A stretch of DNA of 9,347 nucleotides, from assembly GCA_964432465.1 (NCBI GenBank), contig CAYSNI010000058.1, forward strand, positions 1 to 9,347, read 5' to 3'. Both the position numbers and the translations under genes were made by a program. Shown here piece after piece: positions 1 to 6,159 of this stretch (positions are counted from its first letter, which is position 1; each line of letters starts with the position of its first letter). The notes below the pieces were generated by a model. It was given only the letters and a program-made list of their open reading frames with translations. It was not told the DNA's origin and made no database searches. The stretch comes from JAHFLQ01 sp964432465. Its GTDB lineage: Bacteria; Patescibacteriota; Minisyncoccia; UBA6257; WO2-44-18.

Positions 1-438
1 GGGACATCCCGCGAGGGTGGATTTCCGCCCCGCCGTCCTTATGGTGATGCTCCGCGAAGATCCTTTAGCTCCGATCAGAACAAGCCGATGAATTTAGATA
101 CCACCCGCCGGCCAATGTCCGATATGCAAAGAGTACCGCAACGACCGTTAGCTTCTCATATCAAGCCGGTTTTCAAGCCTGAGCCGAAAATAATCGAAAT
201 GCCTAAAGTCCTGTCCGCACCGGTCCCTACATTGGGAAAGCCGAAGTTGGTAGAAGTGCCTCCTCAACCAAAATATCAGGCGCCCACGATGTCCTTGAAA
301 GATTTGCCGGTTCGTCCTGAGGTCTTGATTGAAGAAAAGAAGGGTCAAATTTTCTCTCCGGAAAATAAATCTAAGGTAGACGTAGAGGTGCTGAAGAAAG
401 CTTTGCAGGATTCGCTCGATAAGAAAAAACCCCAGTAA
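1..438 (+). CDS. C-terminal part of a proline-rich, probably disordered protein (5' end outside window)
   Basis: The frame is open from base 1 without a stop, so the gene very likely starts upstream; 145 codons are visible before the TAA at 436-438. An ATG at 88 is possible but has no clear promoter or ribosome binding site, and the reading before it (rich in Gly, Arg and Pro) has the same composition as what follows. The visible part is low-complexity: many Pro, Lys, Val and Glu residues, repeated short Pro-Lys/Pro-Glu patterns, few aromatics and no membrane segment. The last 30 residues are Lys-rich and could form a helix. I do not recognise a family; it reads as the disordered tail of a larger protein. 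The final codons double as the left arm of a terminator shared with the convergent efp gene. Confidence 0.6.
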   Translation, partial: GTSREGGFPPRRPYGDAPRRSFSSDQNKPMNLDTTRRPMSDMQRVPQRPLASHIKPVFKPEPKIIEMPKVLSAPVPTLGKPKLVEVPPQPKYQAPTMSLKDLPVRPEVLIEEKKGQIFSPENKSKVDVEVLKKALQDSLDKKKPQ

Positions 439-451
439 GGGGTTTTTTCTT
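421..451. terminator. Bidirectional Rho-independent terminator between convergent genes
   Basis: A perfect 13-bp inverted repeat (421-433 with 439-451) is separated by a 5-base loop that contains the TAA stop of the upstream gene. Each strand reads four G:C pairs followed by a T-rich run, so it can end transcripts from both the proline-rich gene (+) and efp (-). The left arm is coding sequence. Confidence 0.88.
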
Positions 452-502
452 ATTATCCCGTCCGCCTCTTTACTAGTTACTATATTCTAACTACTTTCCA
501 CC

Positions 503-1078
503 CTATTCTTTCCCCTTTTCCATCCTTTCCACATACTCCCCAGTTTCTGTATTTACTCGGACGAGATCACCGGCATTTACGAAGAGAGGGGTGGTGACTA
601 CGGCGCCGGTTTCAAGCGTGACTGCCTTGCCGCCGCCGGAGGCGGTATCTCCCTTAAAACCTGGAGGTGCCTCTTTGACCAGGAGGTCAACTTTGATTGG
701 CGGTTTCACGCTGATGATTTTGTCACCAAATTTGTAGGCGGTTACTAAAGTATTAGTTTTCATGAATTTTCCCGGCGTACCAATCTGCTCTTCGGTGAGA
801 AAGAAGCGATTGGCCGGATTATCTTTTCCGCAGAACCAGAACTGGTCTTTGGAATTGTAGAGATACTTGATTTCTTCGCGGGTCATGTCCGCTTCCTCAA
901 AGCTCTCGCTGGAGTGAAAGGCTTGTTCCACAATTTTGCCTGTCATCAGGTTTTTGATCTTGCACTTAGTTACCGGTTTACGCTGCTGCATGCGTAAAAA
1001 CTCGTATTCCATTACTTCATACGGTTGTCCATCCATCACGAAGATCGTGCCTTTTTTCAGTTCGTTATAAGCCAACAT
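503..1078 (-). CDS. efp: Translation elongation factor P with atypical loop
   Basis: EF-P binds the ribosome between the P and E sites and relieves stalling at polyproline stretches. The 191-aa length is normal. The three beta-barrel domains are visible: KOW-like residues 1-62, OB domain about 66-125, and C-terminal domain about 130-188 with the family-typical GDTASGGGKA and the ETGAVV...PLFV stretch. At the tip of domain I the usual PGKG is replaced by MQQR: aligned by eye with E. coli EF-P, the modified Lys34 position is Gln32 here. No candidate modification enzyme (EpmA, EarP or YmfI type) is in the window. The gene is convergent with the proline-rich gene and divergent from the fur operon, with 88 bases between the two start codons. 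There is no Shine-Dalgarno sequence; a -10-like box lies 7 bases before the ATG, suggesting a leaderless message. Family assignment is secure. Confidence 0.96.
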   Translation of the reverse strand: MLAYNELKKGTIFVMDGQPYEVMEYEFLRMQQRKPVTKCKIKNLMTGKIVEQAFHSSESFEEADMTREEIKYLYNSKDQFWFCGKDNPANRFFLTEEQIGTPGKFMKTNTLVTAYKFGDKIISVKPPIKVDLLVKEAPPGFKGDTASGGGKAVTLETGAVVTTPLFVNAGDLVRVNTETGEYVERMEKGKE

Positions 1079-1085
1079 GGTATTG

Positions 1086-1114
1086 ATACTAACGGATGCA
1101 ATAGGTTAAATCAA
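1086..1114 (-). promoter_or_regulatory. Predicted efp promoter, leaderless
   Basis: On the minus strand TTGATT (1114-1109) is followed after 17 bases by TAGTAT (1091-1086). Only 7 bases separate the -10 box from the efp ATG, so the predicted transcription start is at or next to the start codon. Confidence 0.55.
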
Positions 1115-1116
1115 CC

Positions 1117-1134
1117 GTCAATGTACACATTGAC
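1117..1134. promoter_or_regulatory. Inverted repeat overlapping the fur -35 box (candidate operator)
   Basis: GTCAATGTACACATTGAC has perfect 8-base arms around a 2-base centre. It overlaps the -35 box of the fur operon (1130-1135) and ends 2 bases from the -35 box of the divergent efp promoter, so a bound protein could affect both. It differs in sequence from the second inverted repeat at 1136-1154. Confidence 0.55.
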
Positions 1135-1159
1135 AAACGCAACTAAGTTGCATTATAAT
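1130..1159 (+). promoter_or_regulatory. Consensus sigma70-type promoter of the fur-NAS-CobW operon, leaderless
   Basis: TTGACA (1130-1135) and TATAAT (1154-1159), both perfect consensus, are separated by 18 bases. Seven bases lie between the -10 box and the ATG at 1167, so the predicted transcript starts at the start codon. Such a strong promoter fits a unit that is normally held off by a repressor. Confidence 0.8.
1136..1154. promoter_or_regulatory. Candidate Fur-family operator between -35 and -10
   Basis: AACGCAACTAAGTTGCATT is a 19-bp imperfect palindrome centred on 1145, with a perfect 6-1-6 core (GCAACT-A-AGTTGC). Fur-family boxes are typically odd-length palindromes of about this size. 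It fills the promoter spacer immediately upstream of a fur-family gene, so autoregulation by steric block is the simplest reading. Which Fur subtype binds it cannot be told from sequence. Confidence 0.6.
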
Positions 1160-1166
1160 AACTCCC

Positions 1167-1544
1167 ATGAGGAATACTCCGGTGTTGGAAGCGCTTCTCA
1201 ATATCTTCACCCGTAACTCCAAGCCGCAAAGCGTGGGTGAGATTTTGATTCACCTCGCGAAATCCACGCTCCGGCCGAATAAGACCACTATCTATCGGCA
1301 ATTGGAAAAACTGGAGTCGCAGGGAACGATCCGTAAGGTTAGAGTGGGTGACGATTCTCTTCGCTATGAAAAAGCTGAAGATCACCATCACCATGTAGTC
1401 TGTACTAATTGTCGCCGCGTGGAGGACGTTGATCTGAAAGATTCTTTATCGGCGGTGGAAAAACGGATCGCCAAAGAGAAAAAGTTTTCCAATCTTAATC
1501 ACAATTTAGAATTTTATGGAATTTGCTCCAACTGCAGAAATTAA
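1167..1544 (+). CDS. Fur-family metal-responsive transcriptional repressor (Fur/Zur/PerR type)
   Basis: This 125-aa protein has the Fur layout. An N-terminal winged helix (about residues 5-70) contains the recognition-helix pattern TTIYRQLEKL at 40-49. The metal-binding dimerisation domain starts with HHHH at 73-76. Two CxxC pairs (C79/C82 and C120/C123) correspond to the structural zinc site of the family; Glu68, His74/76 and His112 are plausible regulatory-site ligands. It is somewhat short because it lacks the N-terminal arm seen in longer members. It is the first gene of a four-gene operon and overlaps the next gene by 29 bases. The promoter carries two inverted repeats, so autoregulation is likely. 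Iron, zinc, manganese and peroxide sensors cannot be told apart safely by sequence; the downstream COG0523 GTPase and nicotianamine-synthase gene favour a zinc- or nickel-type signal (inference). Start choice: first ATG after the -10 box. Confidence 0.93.
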   Translation: MRNTPVLEALLNIFTRNSKPQSVGEILIHLAKSTLRPNKTTIYRQLEKLESQGTIRKVRVGDDSLRYEKAEDHHHHVVCTNCRRVEDVDLKDSLSAVEKRIAKEKKFSNLNHNLEFYGICSNCRN

Positions 1545-2364
1545 AAGAAACCTTACCGTCCTGGATAATGCCGGGAAATTAGGGAAAGAAATAGCTGATA
1601 TCTATCAGGAGCTTTTAGATACCGATCTTGAGCCGTCGCCCCGGGTCAATTCACTTTTCCAAAGATTAGTCACGATCATTCAGCAATCTGACGACGCGAC
1701 TGCCCGACTGGTATTAACACAAACCAATATCAGAGCCGTGCGGAAAAGTCTTCATAATGTATGCGCGCTCGGGGAAGCAAAGTTGGAGAGTTTCTGGACT
1801 GCCCGAATCGCGGAATCCGGCGATCCACGGGCCGCGTTAAAAGAATTTCCATATTTTGAAAATTATAGGAAATTAGCCGCGCTGGAATTTGGGGCGTTCA
1901 AAGCGTATTCCGACGTCGGAGTCCGTCGGGCGTTATTTGTCGGGTCCGGACCTTTGCCGTTGAGTGCGATACTGCTGGCCAAGGATTTCGGGGTATCAAT
2001 TGACTGCTTGGACAATGACGCACGCGCCGTCGAGCTTGCCGCGCAACTTATAGGAAAACTTGGGATTACTGATAAGATTCGGATTGTTTCCGGAGACGCG
2101 CGGAAGTTTGAAGATTTCTCAGGCTATGATCTGATCATACTGGCGGCACTGGTGGGAGACGCGGATGAAAAGCCTGCCATCATCAATCGGATTAGCGAGC
2201 GCATGGCCCACGGCTCGTATCTTCTAATCCGAAGCGCCCACTTACTTCGGACGTTACTGTATCCGGAAGCGTCAATTGGATCCTTTAAGAATCTGATTAC
2301 TAAGGCCGAAATCCATCCGAAGGATGATGTGATTAATTCCATTATTATTACCAAACATGAATAA
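1516..2364 (+). CDS. Nicotianamine synthase-family protein (metallophore/chelator biosynthesis)
   Basis: Nicotianamine synthases join aminocarboxypropyl groups from S-adenosylmethionine to make metal chelators; bacterial and archaeal relatives make staphylopine precursors (CntL) or thermonicotianamine. The 282-aa protein keeps the family pattern throughout: IADIY...LEPSPRVNSLF (26-48), a GEA-type motif at 86-88, FPYFENY at 111-117, the Rossmann SAM loop VGSGPLPLS at 142-150, DND at 166-168, LAALVG at 209-214, LIRSAH at 237-242, LYP at 248-250, and HPKDDVINSIII at 267-278. By eye, Glu87 and the tyrosines near 113-117 fall where the archaeal enzyme has catalytic Glu and Tyr residues. The start overlaps fur by 29 bases with no Shine-Dalgarno sequence, so translational coupling is likely; no other ATG, GTG or TTG precedes the conserved region. 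The acceptor substrate (amino acid or a second SAM-derived unit) cannot be predicted. Confidence 0.88.
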   Translation: MEFAPTAEIKRNLTVLDNAGKLGKEIADIYQELLDTDLEPSPRVNSLFQRLVTIIQQSDDATARLVLTQTNIRAVRKSLHNVCALGEAKLESFWTARIAESGDPRAALKEFPYFENYRKLAALEFGAFKAYSDVGVRRALFVGSGPLPLSAILLAKDFGVSIDCLDNDARAVELAAQLIGKLGITDKIRIVSGDARKFEDFSGYDLIILAALVGDADEKPAIINRISERMAHGSYLLIRSAHLLRTLLYPEASIGSFKNLITKAEIHPKDDVINSIIITKHE

Positions 2365-3304
2365 AAAGATCCCTACACTGCTCGTGCATGGTTCATTAGG
2401 CAGCGGTAAAACAACCCTGATTAAGCGGCTTCTTTCGGTCGGATTTTTTGCCGGTTCATTTATAATTGAAAACGAATTTGCCAGTGAAAATATAGACAAG
2501 CAGACGCTTGAAAGCCATCAGGATGACTGGAGTGTATTTGATATTGCCGGTGGATGTATCTGTTGCTCTTCCGGAGCGGAGCTGGAAGAGGCGCTTAAGT
2601 TTGTTGTTGATAAAGGCTGGCGGAAACCGGTGATTATTGAAACGACTGGTGTAGCCAGCTCGGCTCAGCTTATTCAAAAGTTGTTTTTAAACCCGGTATT
2701 TTTGGAGCATTTTGAGTTGATTAAAAATATATATGTGCTTGATCCGCTTGAGGTTGACCCCGTTTATCTGGAAAAAGAGAAGGAGCTTGATATCAAGCTC
2801 GCAGATCTTGTAGTGATCAATAAAACCGACCTTGCGGAGAATGACCGCGTTGAAGCGATTGAGAAGATTGTGGCCAAAATTTCTTTGAATAAGGCCATAT
2901 CCTGCCGGGCCATTCACGCGGAGGTTGATCCGGCTTTAATAGATGTGACCAGTGGGTCTCGTATTGAGGAGGCGATTGCCGAGAATTTTTCGGATCTTCA
3001 GGCGTTTGGAATCAGCGACCATGGCGCTACCTACGCGGTATTTGATATTCCAAATCGTATGAATAAAGGGGATGCTGAGCGTTTATTGGTCGCGGTTAAG
3101 CTGGTGCCGGGCGTTACTATGAAGCGAGCTAAAGGATATTTTTCCGACCCACAGGGGGATTGGTGGCATCTGGAGGCGACTCGTCAGCATCAGGCGATTA
3201 ATCCAACCGAACCCAAGAAAAAAGGCGTCCTTGTATTCATTGGCGACGGTATCAATAAAGAAGTCATTGGTCGTGCGCTATCAGAAATTCAAACCAATGC
3301 TTAA
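2357..3304 (+). CDS. COG0523/CobW-family GTPase, probable metallochaperone
   Basis: This is a G3E-class P-loop GTPase of the family containing CobW, ZNG1, YeiR, YjiA and nitrile hydratase activators, which hand metals to client proteins. Seen in the 315 residues: Walker A GSLGSGKTT at 12-20, the family metal motif C67-I-C-C70, ETTG at 95-98, the guanine-specificity motif NKTD at 155-158, and a CobW_C-like domain from about 220 to 310. The C-terminal His-rich stretch of some zinc-linked members is absent. The start ATG overlaps the stop of the nicotianamine-synthase-like gene (ATGAATAA, 8 bases), so the two are translationally coupled. Zur-controlled COG0523 genes are well known, which supports a low-zinc role here, but the metal and client protein are inferred only. 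Family call is secure. Confidence 0.94.
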   Translation: MNKKIPTLLVHGSLGSGKTTLIKRLLSVGFFAGSFIIENEFASENIDKQTLESHQDDWSVFDIAGGCICCSSGAELEEALKFVVDKGWRKPVIIETTGVASSAQLIQKLFLNPVFLEHFELIKNIYVLDPLEVDPVYLEKEKELDIKLADLVVINKTDLAENDRVEAIEKIVAKISLNKAISCRAIHAEVDPALIDVTSGSRIEEAIAENFSDLQAFGISDHGATYAVFDIPNRMNKGDAERLLVAVKLVPGVTMKRAKGYFSDPQGDWWHLEATRQHQAINPTEPKKKGVLVFIGDGINKEVIGRALSEIQTNA

Positions 3305-3866
3305 CGAAGTTGAAAAATTATTAGGGCAGTATCGGGAGTATTTGGAAACGCAGTCTAAGTTGGACTCGCTTCAAGGTGTCCGTATGGCCATGGCGGTGCG
3401 TTTAGGTAAAGAGCATGGCAAGAAAATTTCGGAGATCTTATCCGCCCGGGATCATTATCCGGAATTTGCCGAAATTGATCGGCAGGAGGCCGCTCATAAG
3501 GCTGAGTTGCAAAACATCTCGGATGCTATGTTTTTCCCCACGCCGGTTATTTGGATGGCATACAAATATCTGGCCTATCAAGGAACTTCAAGCGCTATCG
3601 TTACCATGCAGGATATGAAACAGCACTGCGCGAAACCAGGCTATATTTGTACAAAACGGTTTAATTTTTTAAATTCTTATCTTCAAAAGAAAGGCATTGA
3701 TCTTATCGAGGTAGCTCAGTTTCCGGATGTAATGAAATTGCCTGAACTTTATGAATCTACGATGATGACCGAACTTTGCGCGGATAAGGTATTTATGGAC
3801 GGTTGGAGTTCGTGCGAGTTTTATAAAGAAGGAGATCGGGTGGCGAAGTGGGAAAACTTTTCCTGA
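3297..3866 (+). CDS. Unrecognised 189-aa protein, last gene of the Fur-NAS-CobW operon
   Basis: I do not recognise the family. The start is placed at ATG 3297, which overlaps the CobW-type stop as ATGCTTAA (8 bases), the same arrangement as the preceding junction; the frame also reads upstream to 3231 but that would bury 74 bases in the GTPase gene. The first 75 residues are charged and probably helical (possible coiled coil at 3-25 and 56-75). The middle (77-105) is more hydrophobic and aromatic but not a convincing membrane segment. The C-terminal half holds all four cysteines (C111, C118, C161, C173), with His110 beside C111, and aromatic-rich ends. No signal peptide. The Cys/His set could bind metal, and the operon context suggests a partner of the chelator synthase or GTPase; both are inference. 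It is not of the size or type of the opine dehydrogenases (CntM) paired with CntL. Confidence 0.85.
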   Translation: MLNEVEKLLGQYREYLETQSKLDSLQGVRMAMAVRLGKEHGKKISEILSARDHYPEFAEIDRQEAAHKAELQNISDAMFFPTPVIWMAYKYLAYQGTSSAIVTMQDMKQHCAKPGYICTKRFNFLNSYLQKKGIDLIEVAQFPDVMKLPELYESTMMTELCADKVFMDGWSSCEFYKEGDRVAKWENFS

Positions 3867-3881
3867 TTTAAACCAAGCCGT

Positions 3882-3925
3882 CTCTCTTTAGGCTAATTAG
3901 CACGAATTAGCCAATAGAGAGTTTT
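3882..3925 (+). terminator. Probable terminator of the metal operon
   Basis: An 8-bp perfect stem (3891-3898 with 3905-3912, 6-base loop) is extended, after a short mismatched stretch, by six more pairs (3882-3887 with 3916-3921), and is followed by TTTT. The T-run is short, so termination may be partial. The end runs into the -35 box of mnmA. Confidence 0.6.
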
Positions 3926-3952
3926 GCCAAAGCCTCCCATTTCTTATATAAT
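3924..3952 (+). promoter_or_regulatory. Predicted mnmA promoter, leaderless
   Basis: TTGCCA (3924-3929), 17 bases, TATAAT (3947-3952). Only 6 bases separate the -10 box from the ATG at 3959, so the message probably starts at the start codon. No Shine-Dalgarno sequence is present. Confidence 0.7.
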
Positions 3953-3958
3953 ATCGGC

Positions 3959-5056
3959 ATGTCAAAGAGTAAGGGCAAAGTTTTTGTAGGCATGAGCGGC
4001 GGGGTGGACAGCTCTGTAGCTGCGGCATTGCTAAAAGAGCAGGGATACGAAGTCGTAGGCGTGCACTTGAAATGCTTTAATGTGGATGGTTGTGCCGCTG
4101 CTGACGCGGAAGACGCTCGCCGCGCCGCTGAGCATCTCGGTATTCCTTTTTACACCTTTGATTACGAGCAGGAATATAAAGACCGAGTAGTGAAATATAT
4201 GGTGGATGGCTATAAGAAAGGCATCACTCCGAATCCGGACGTGATGTGCAATAAGGAGATCAAGTTCGGTCTTTTCTATGAAAAGGCGATTGCGCTGGGG
4301 GCAGATTACGTTGCCACGGGGCACTATGTTAGGAAAGTAAAAATTAAAAATGAAAAAAGGGAAATTGACGTGCTCGCTGTGGCTCGCGACGCGAGCAAAG
4401 ATCAGTCTTACTTTCTTTGGGCGATAAAGCCGGAGCAGTTGAGGCGGTGTTTGTTTCCTGTCGGCGATTACATCAAGCGCACGGAGATCCGGAAGCTAGC
4501 GAAAAAGTTTGATCTGCCGAACGCGGAGAAGAAAGACTCCCAAGGAATCTGTTTTTTGGGTCAGGTGATGCTGCCGGATTTTCTGAAGCAGTATATTAAA
4601 CCGAAAAAAGGGAAGATTGTAGACATTCATGGCAATGAGCTTGGTGAGCATCATGGCGCGCATTTTTATACGATTGGACAACGACATGGTCTTGGCGTGG
4701 GCGGCACCAAGAAGCCATTATACGTAGCTTCAAAGGACGTGAAAAAGAATATTGTAGTTGTCGCTGAAGGCGATGAACATGAGTCGTTATATCGAAAAGA
4801 GATTTCCTTGGTGAATACTAATTTTTTCGTTTCTAAATCCTATCTACTAAAACATATTTCTGTATTCGCCCGTGTCCGTTACCGCCAGCCAGCCGCTAAA
4901 GCAATCGCGCTATTCTCAAGTTCTCAAGAACATTGGAATAAAAGAAAATTAACTTTGAATTTTGTAAAGCCGCAAAAGTTCGTCGCCGAAGGTCAGTCCG
5001 CAGTTTTTTATGACGCGAAAGGCATAATGCTTGGCGGGGGAGTAATTGCTAATTAA
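3959..5056 (+). CDS. mnmA: tRNA-specific 2-thiouridylase MnmA
   Basis: MnmA adenylates and thiolates uridine 34 of tRNAs for Glu, Gln and Lys, using sulfur relayed from a cysteine desulfurase. The 365-aa length is standard. Seen: the PP-loop GMSGGVDSS at 11-19; first catalytic cysteine C97 within NPDVMCNKEIKF; ATGHY at 119-123; KDQSYFLW at 147-154; second catalytic cysteine C198 within KDSQGICFLG; IGQRHGLG in the central domain; and a C-terminal beta-barrel ending about residue 362. A Lys-rich insertion (126-134) encoded by an A-rich stretch sits in the loop after ATGHY. The gene has its own promoter and appears monocistronic or weakly linked to the next gene, 77 bases away. Function is secure from both cysteines and the PP-loop. 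Confidence 0.97.
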   Translation: MSKSKGKVFVGMSGGVDSSVAAALLKEQGYEVVGVHLKCFNVDGCAAADAEDARRAAEHLGIPFYTFDYEQEYKDRVVKYMVDGYKKGITPNPDVMCNKEIKFGLFYEKAIALGADYVATGHYVRKVKIKNEKREIDVLAVARDASKDQSYFLWAIKPEQLRRCLFPVGDYIKRTEIRKLAKKFDLPNAEKKDSQGICFLGQVMLPDFLKQYIKPKKGKIVDIHGNELGEHHGAHFYTIGQRHGLGVGGTKKPLYVASKDVKKNIVVVAEGDEHESLYRKEISLVNTNFFVSKSYLLKHISVFARVRYRQPAAKAIALFSSSQEHWNKRKLTLNFVKPQKFVAEGQSAVFYDAKGIMLGGGVIAN

Positions 5057-5095
5057 GACGGCAGGGCGTACTTTATAGGGAGTTGCTTGAAAGGA

Positions 5096-5121
5096 CTCTC
5101 CTACGCGAAAGCTTCGGAGAG
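5096..5121 (+). promoter_or_regulatory. Possible ribosome-binding-site hairpin before the GxGD-like membrane protein
   Basis: GGAGAG at 5116-5121 is the only Shine-Dalgarno-like sequence before the GTG start at 5134, at a rather long 12-base spacing. It can pair with CTCTCC at 5096-5101 (6 bp, 14-base loop), which could limit access. Evidence is limited to these matches. Confidence 0.3.
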
Positions 5122-5133
5122 AAAGAGTGAAAT

Positions 5134-6111
5134 GTGGTGCCAATATTTTTGCTGGCAACTTTGGCCTGGATTCTGGCTCTCGTGTATTACCAGAAGTGTA
5201 ACGGGCTTGTGCCGATAAAAGATGAATGGGGCTGGAAATTCGTTGCTAGATTTTTTCTAGGTTTTAGTATCGGAATTGTAGTGATGTATTTAATCTCCCG
5301 TAATCCGACCCCAGTATTATCAGCTCCGAAGGTGGAATCAGGATCCGTGCCACTAATCATCGCTGGCCTTACTCTGCCTCAATGGGCTGTCATCGTTGTA
5401 TTCGCGTGCTTATTTTATGGAACCTTCGTCTTCTTGCTGATAAGGAGCATCAAGTATCTGTCGGGTTCACGGAAAAAGTTGGCACAAATTTTGTCGTTTC
5501 TTGGCGCGTGTATTGTTTCCTCATTATTTACGGCAAAAGTTATGTGGAATCCGCCGATTGTCGGCAACATCCTAATTTTTCTTATCATTCTGCCCGTGCT
5601 GGAGTTCGCTATTCGGCTCAAGAAAAGCGCTTTTATCGGAATTTTCAGCATAATAATGCTCCTGGATATTTTCTTGGTGTGGGCGTTTAACAGCACGCCA
5701 GCCGTTGCCGCAATCAATCCGCTTCAAGTGAGCGATGGCAATTGGTACATCTCCATATTTAAAAGCAAGTTTATGCAGCACTTCCCTTGGCCGATTGGAT
5801 TTCGTTGGGACGGTCGACTACTTGGCAATGGTGACGTATTCTTCATCTGCTTGACGACGATGTACCTGAAGCGGGTATGGAATACTCGAGCAGCGATATT
5901 GGCAGGGGTTCTTGTCACGGCTCCGTTGCTCGTGCTGCCGTATGTTAGCGAGGCGCTTGGAATCTATTTTTGGCCGTATACGATCTTCATTGCACCAGTG
6001 GCACTGATTATGGCGGCGCTGGCGCCGAAAAGGGCGCACATCGCCATTCCTCAAGATTGGCAAGATTTGGATGGCGATATCGAAGTAATCGGCCGGCCCC
6101 CAAAGTCGTAG
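5134..6111 (+). CDS. Nine-helix membrane protein, candidate presenilin/SPP-like GxGD intramembrane protease
   Basis: This 325-aa protein is almost entirely membrane-embedded; by eye I place helices near 3-20, 35-55, 73-104, 116-135, 143-161, 166-186, 229-246, 253-272 and 276-297, a nine-helix topology as in presenilins and signal peptide peptidases. An Asp in helix 6 (D178, in LLDIF) and a GNGD motif at 231-234 in helix 7 match the two catalytic-Asp positions of GxGD proteases; their spacing (56 residues) is close to that of archaeal presenilin homologues as I recall them. A PVAL at 288-291 in the last helix stands where that family has PAL. The short polar C-tail is probably cytoplasmic. Type IV prepilin peptidases also use GxGD but have a different surrounding motif. 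The start is GTG 5134 (or GTG 5137) because an in-frame TGA lies at 5128. The protease call is inference; the membrane topology is clear. Confidence 0.7.
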   Translation: MVPIFLLATLAWILALVYYQKCNGLVPIKDEWGWKFVARFFLGFSIGIVVMYLISRNPTPVLSAPKVESGSVPLIIAGLTLPQWAVIVVFACLFYGTFVFLLIRSIKYLSGSRKKLAQILSFLGACIVSSLFTAKVMWNPPIVGNILIFLIILPVLEFAIRLKKSAFIGIFSIIMLLDIFLVWAFNSTPAVAAINPLQVSDGNWYISIFKSKFMQHFPWPIGFRWDGRLLGNGDVFFICLTTMYLKRVWNTRAAILAGVLVTAPLLVLPYVSEALGIYFWPYTIFIAPVALIMAALAPKRAHIAIPQDWQDLDGDIEVIGRPPKS

Positions 6112-6121
6112 AATAAAAATT

Positions 6122-6152
6122 AAATCGGTGGTATGCTACCACCGATTTTTAT
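6122..6152 (+). terminator. Strong Rho-independent terminator
   Basis: A perfect 12-bp stem (6122-6133 with 6137-6148) has a 3-base loop and a T-rich tail (TTTTTATTTAT from 6146). It starts 11 bases after the stop of the membrane-protein gene and separates it from comEC. Confidence 0.9.
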
Positions 6153-6159
6153 TTATGAG

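Noticed and set aside
1516..2364. Reading the second operon gene as a generic SAM methyltransferase
   Set aside because: Motifs specific to nicotianamine synthases (FPYFENY, VGSGPLPLS, LAALVG, RSAH, HPKDDVINS) run through the whole protein.
2456..2917. Open frames on the minus strand opposite the GTPase gene
   Set aside because: They lie opposite a well-conserved coding gene, have no initiation signals and show no recognisable protein features.
3231..3296. Longer start for the 189-aa protein at ATG 3231
   Set aside because: It would overlap the GTPase gene by 74 bases, whereas ATG 3297 gives the same 8-base stop-start overlap as the previous junction.
3864..3866. Possible alternative genetic code with TGA as glycine (as in some CPR lineages)
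   Set aside because: TGA acts as a plausible stop here just before a terminator hairpin, and all other genes read fully under the standard bacterial code without internal TGA.
3882..3921. Inverted repeat before mnmA as a second metal-regulator operator
   Set aside because: Its sequence does not resemble either palindrome at the fur promoter, and its position after the operon stop with a following T-run fits a terminator better.
5132..5134. ATG at 5132 as start of the membrane protein
   Set aside because: It is in a different frame from the long hydrophobic reading; GTG 5134 is the first start after the in-frame TGA at 5128.
5134..6111. Membrane protein as a type IV prepilin peptidase
   Set aside because: It lacks the GxGDxKL continuation and the N-terminal cysteine-rich loop common in that family, and it has too many helices; the presenilin-like layout fits better, though not proven.
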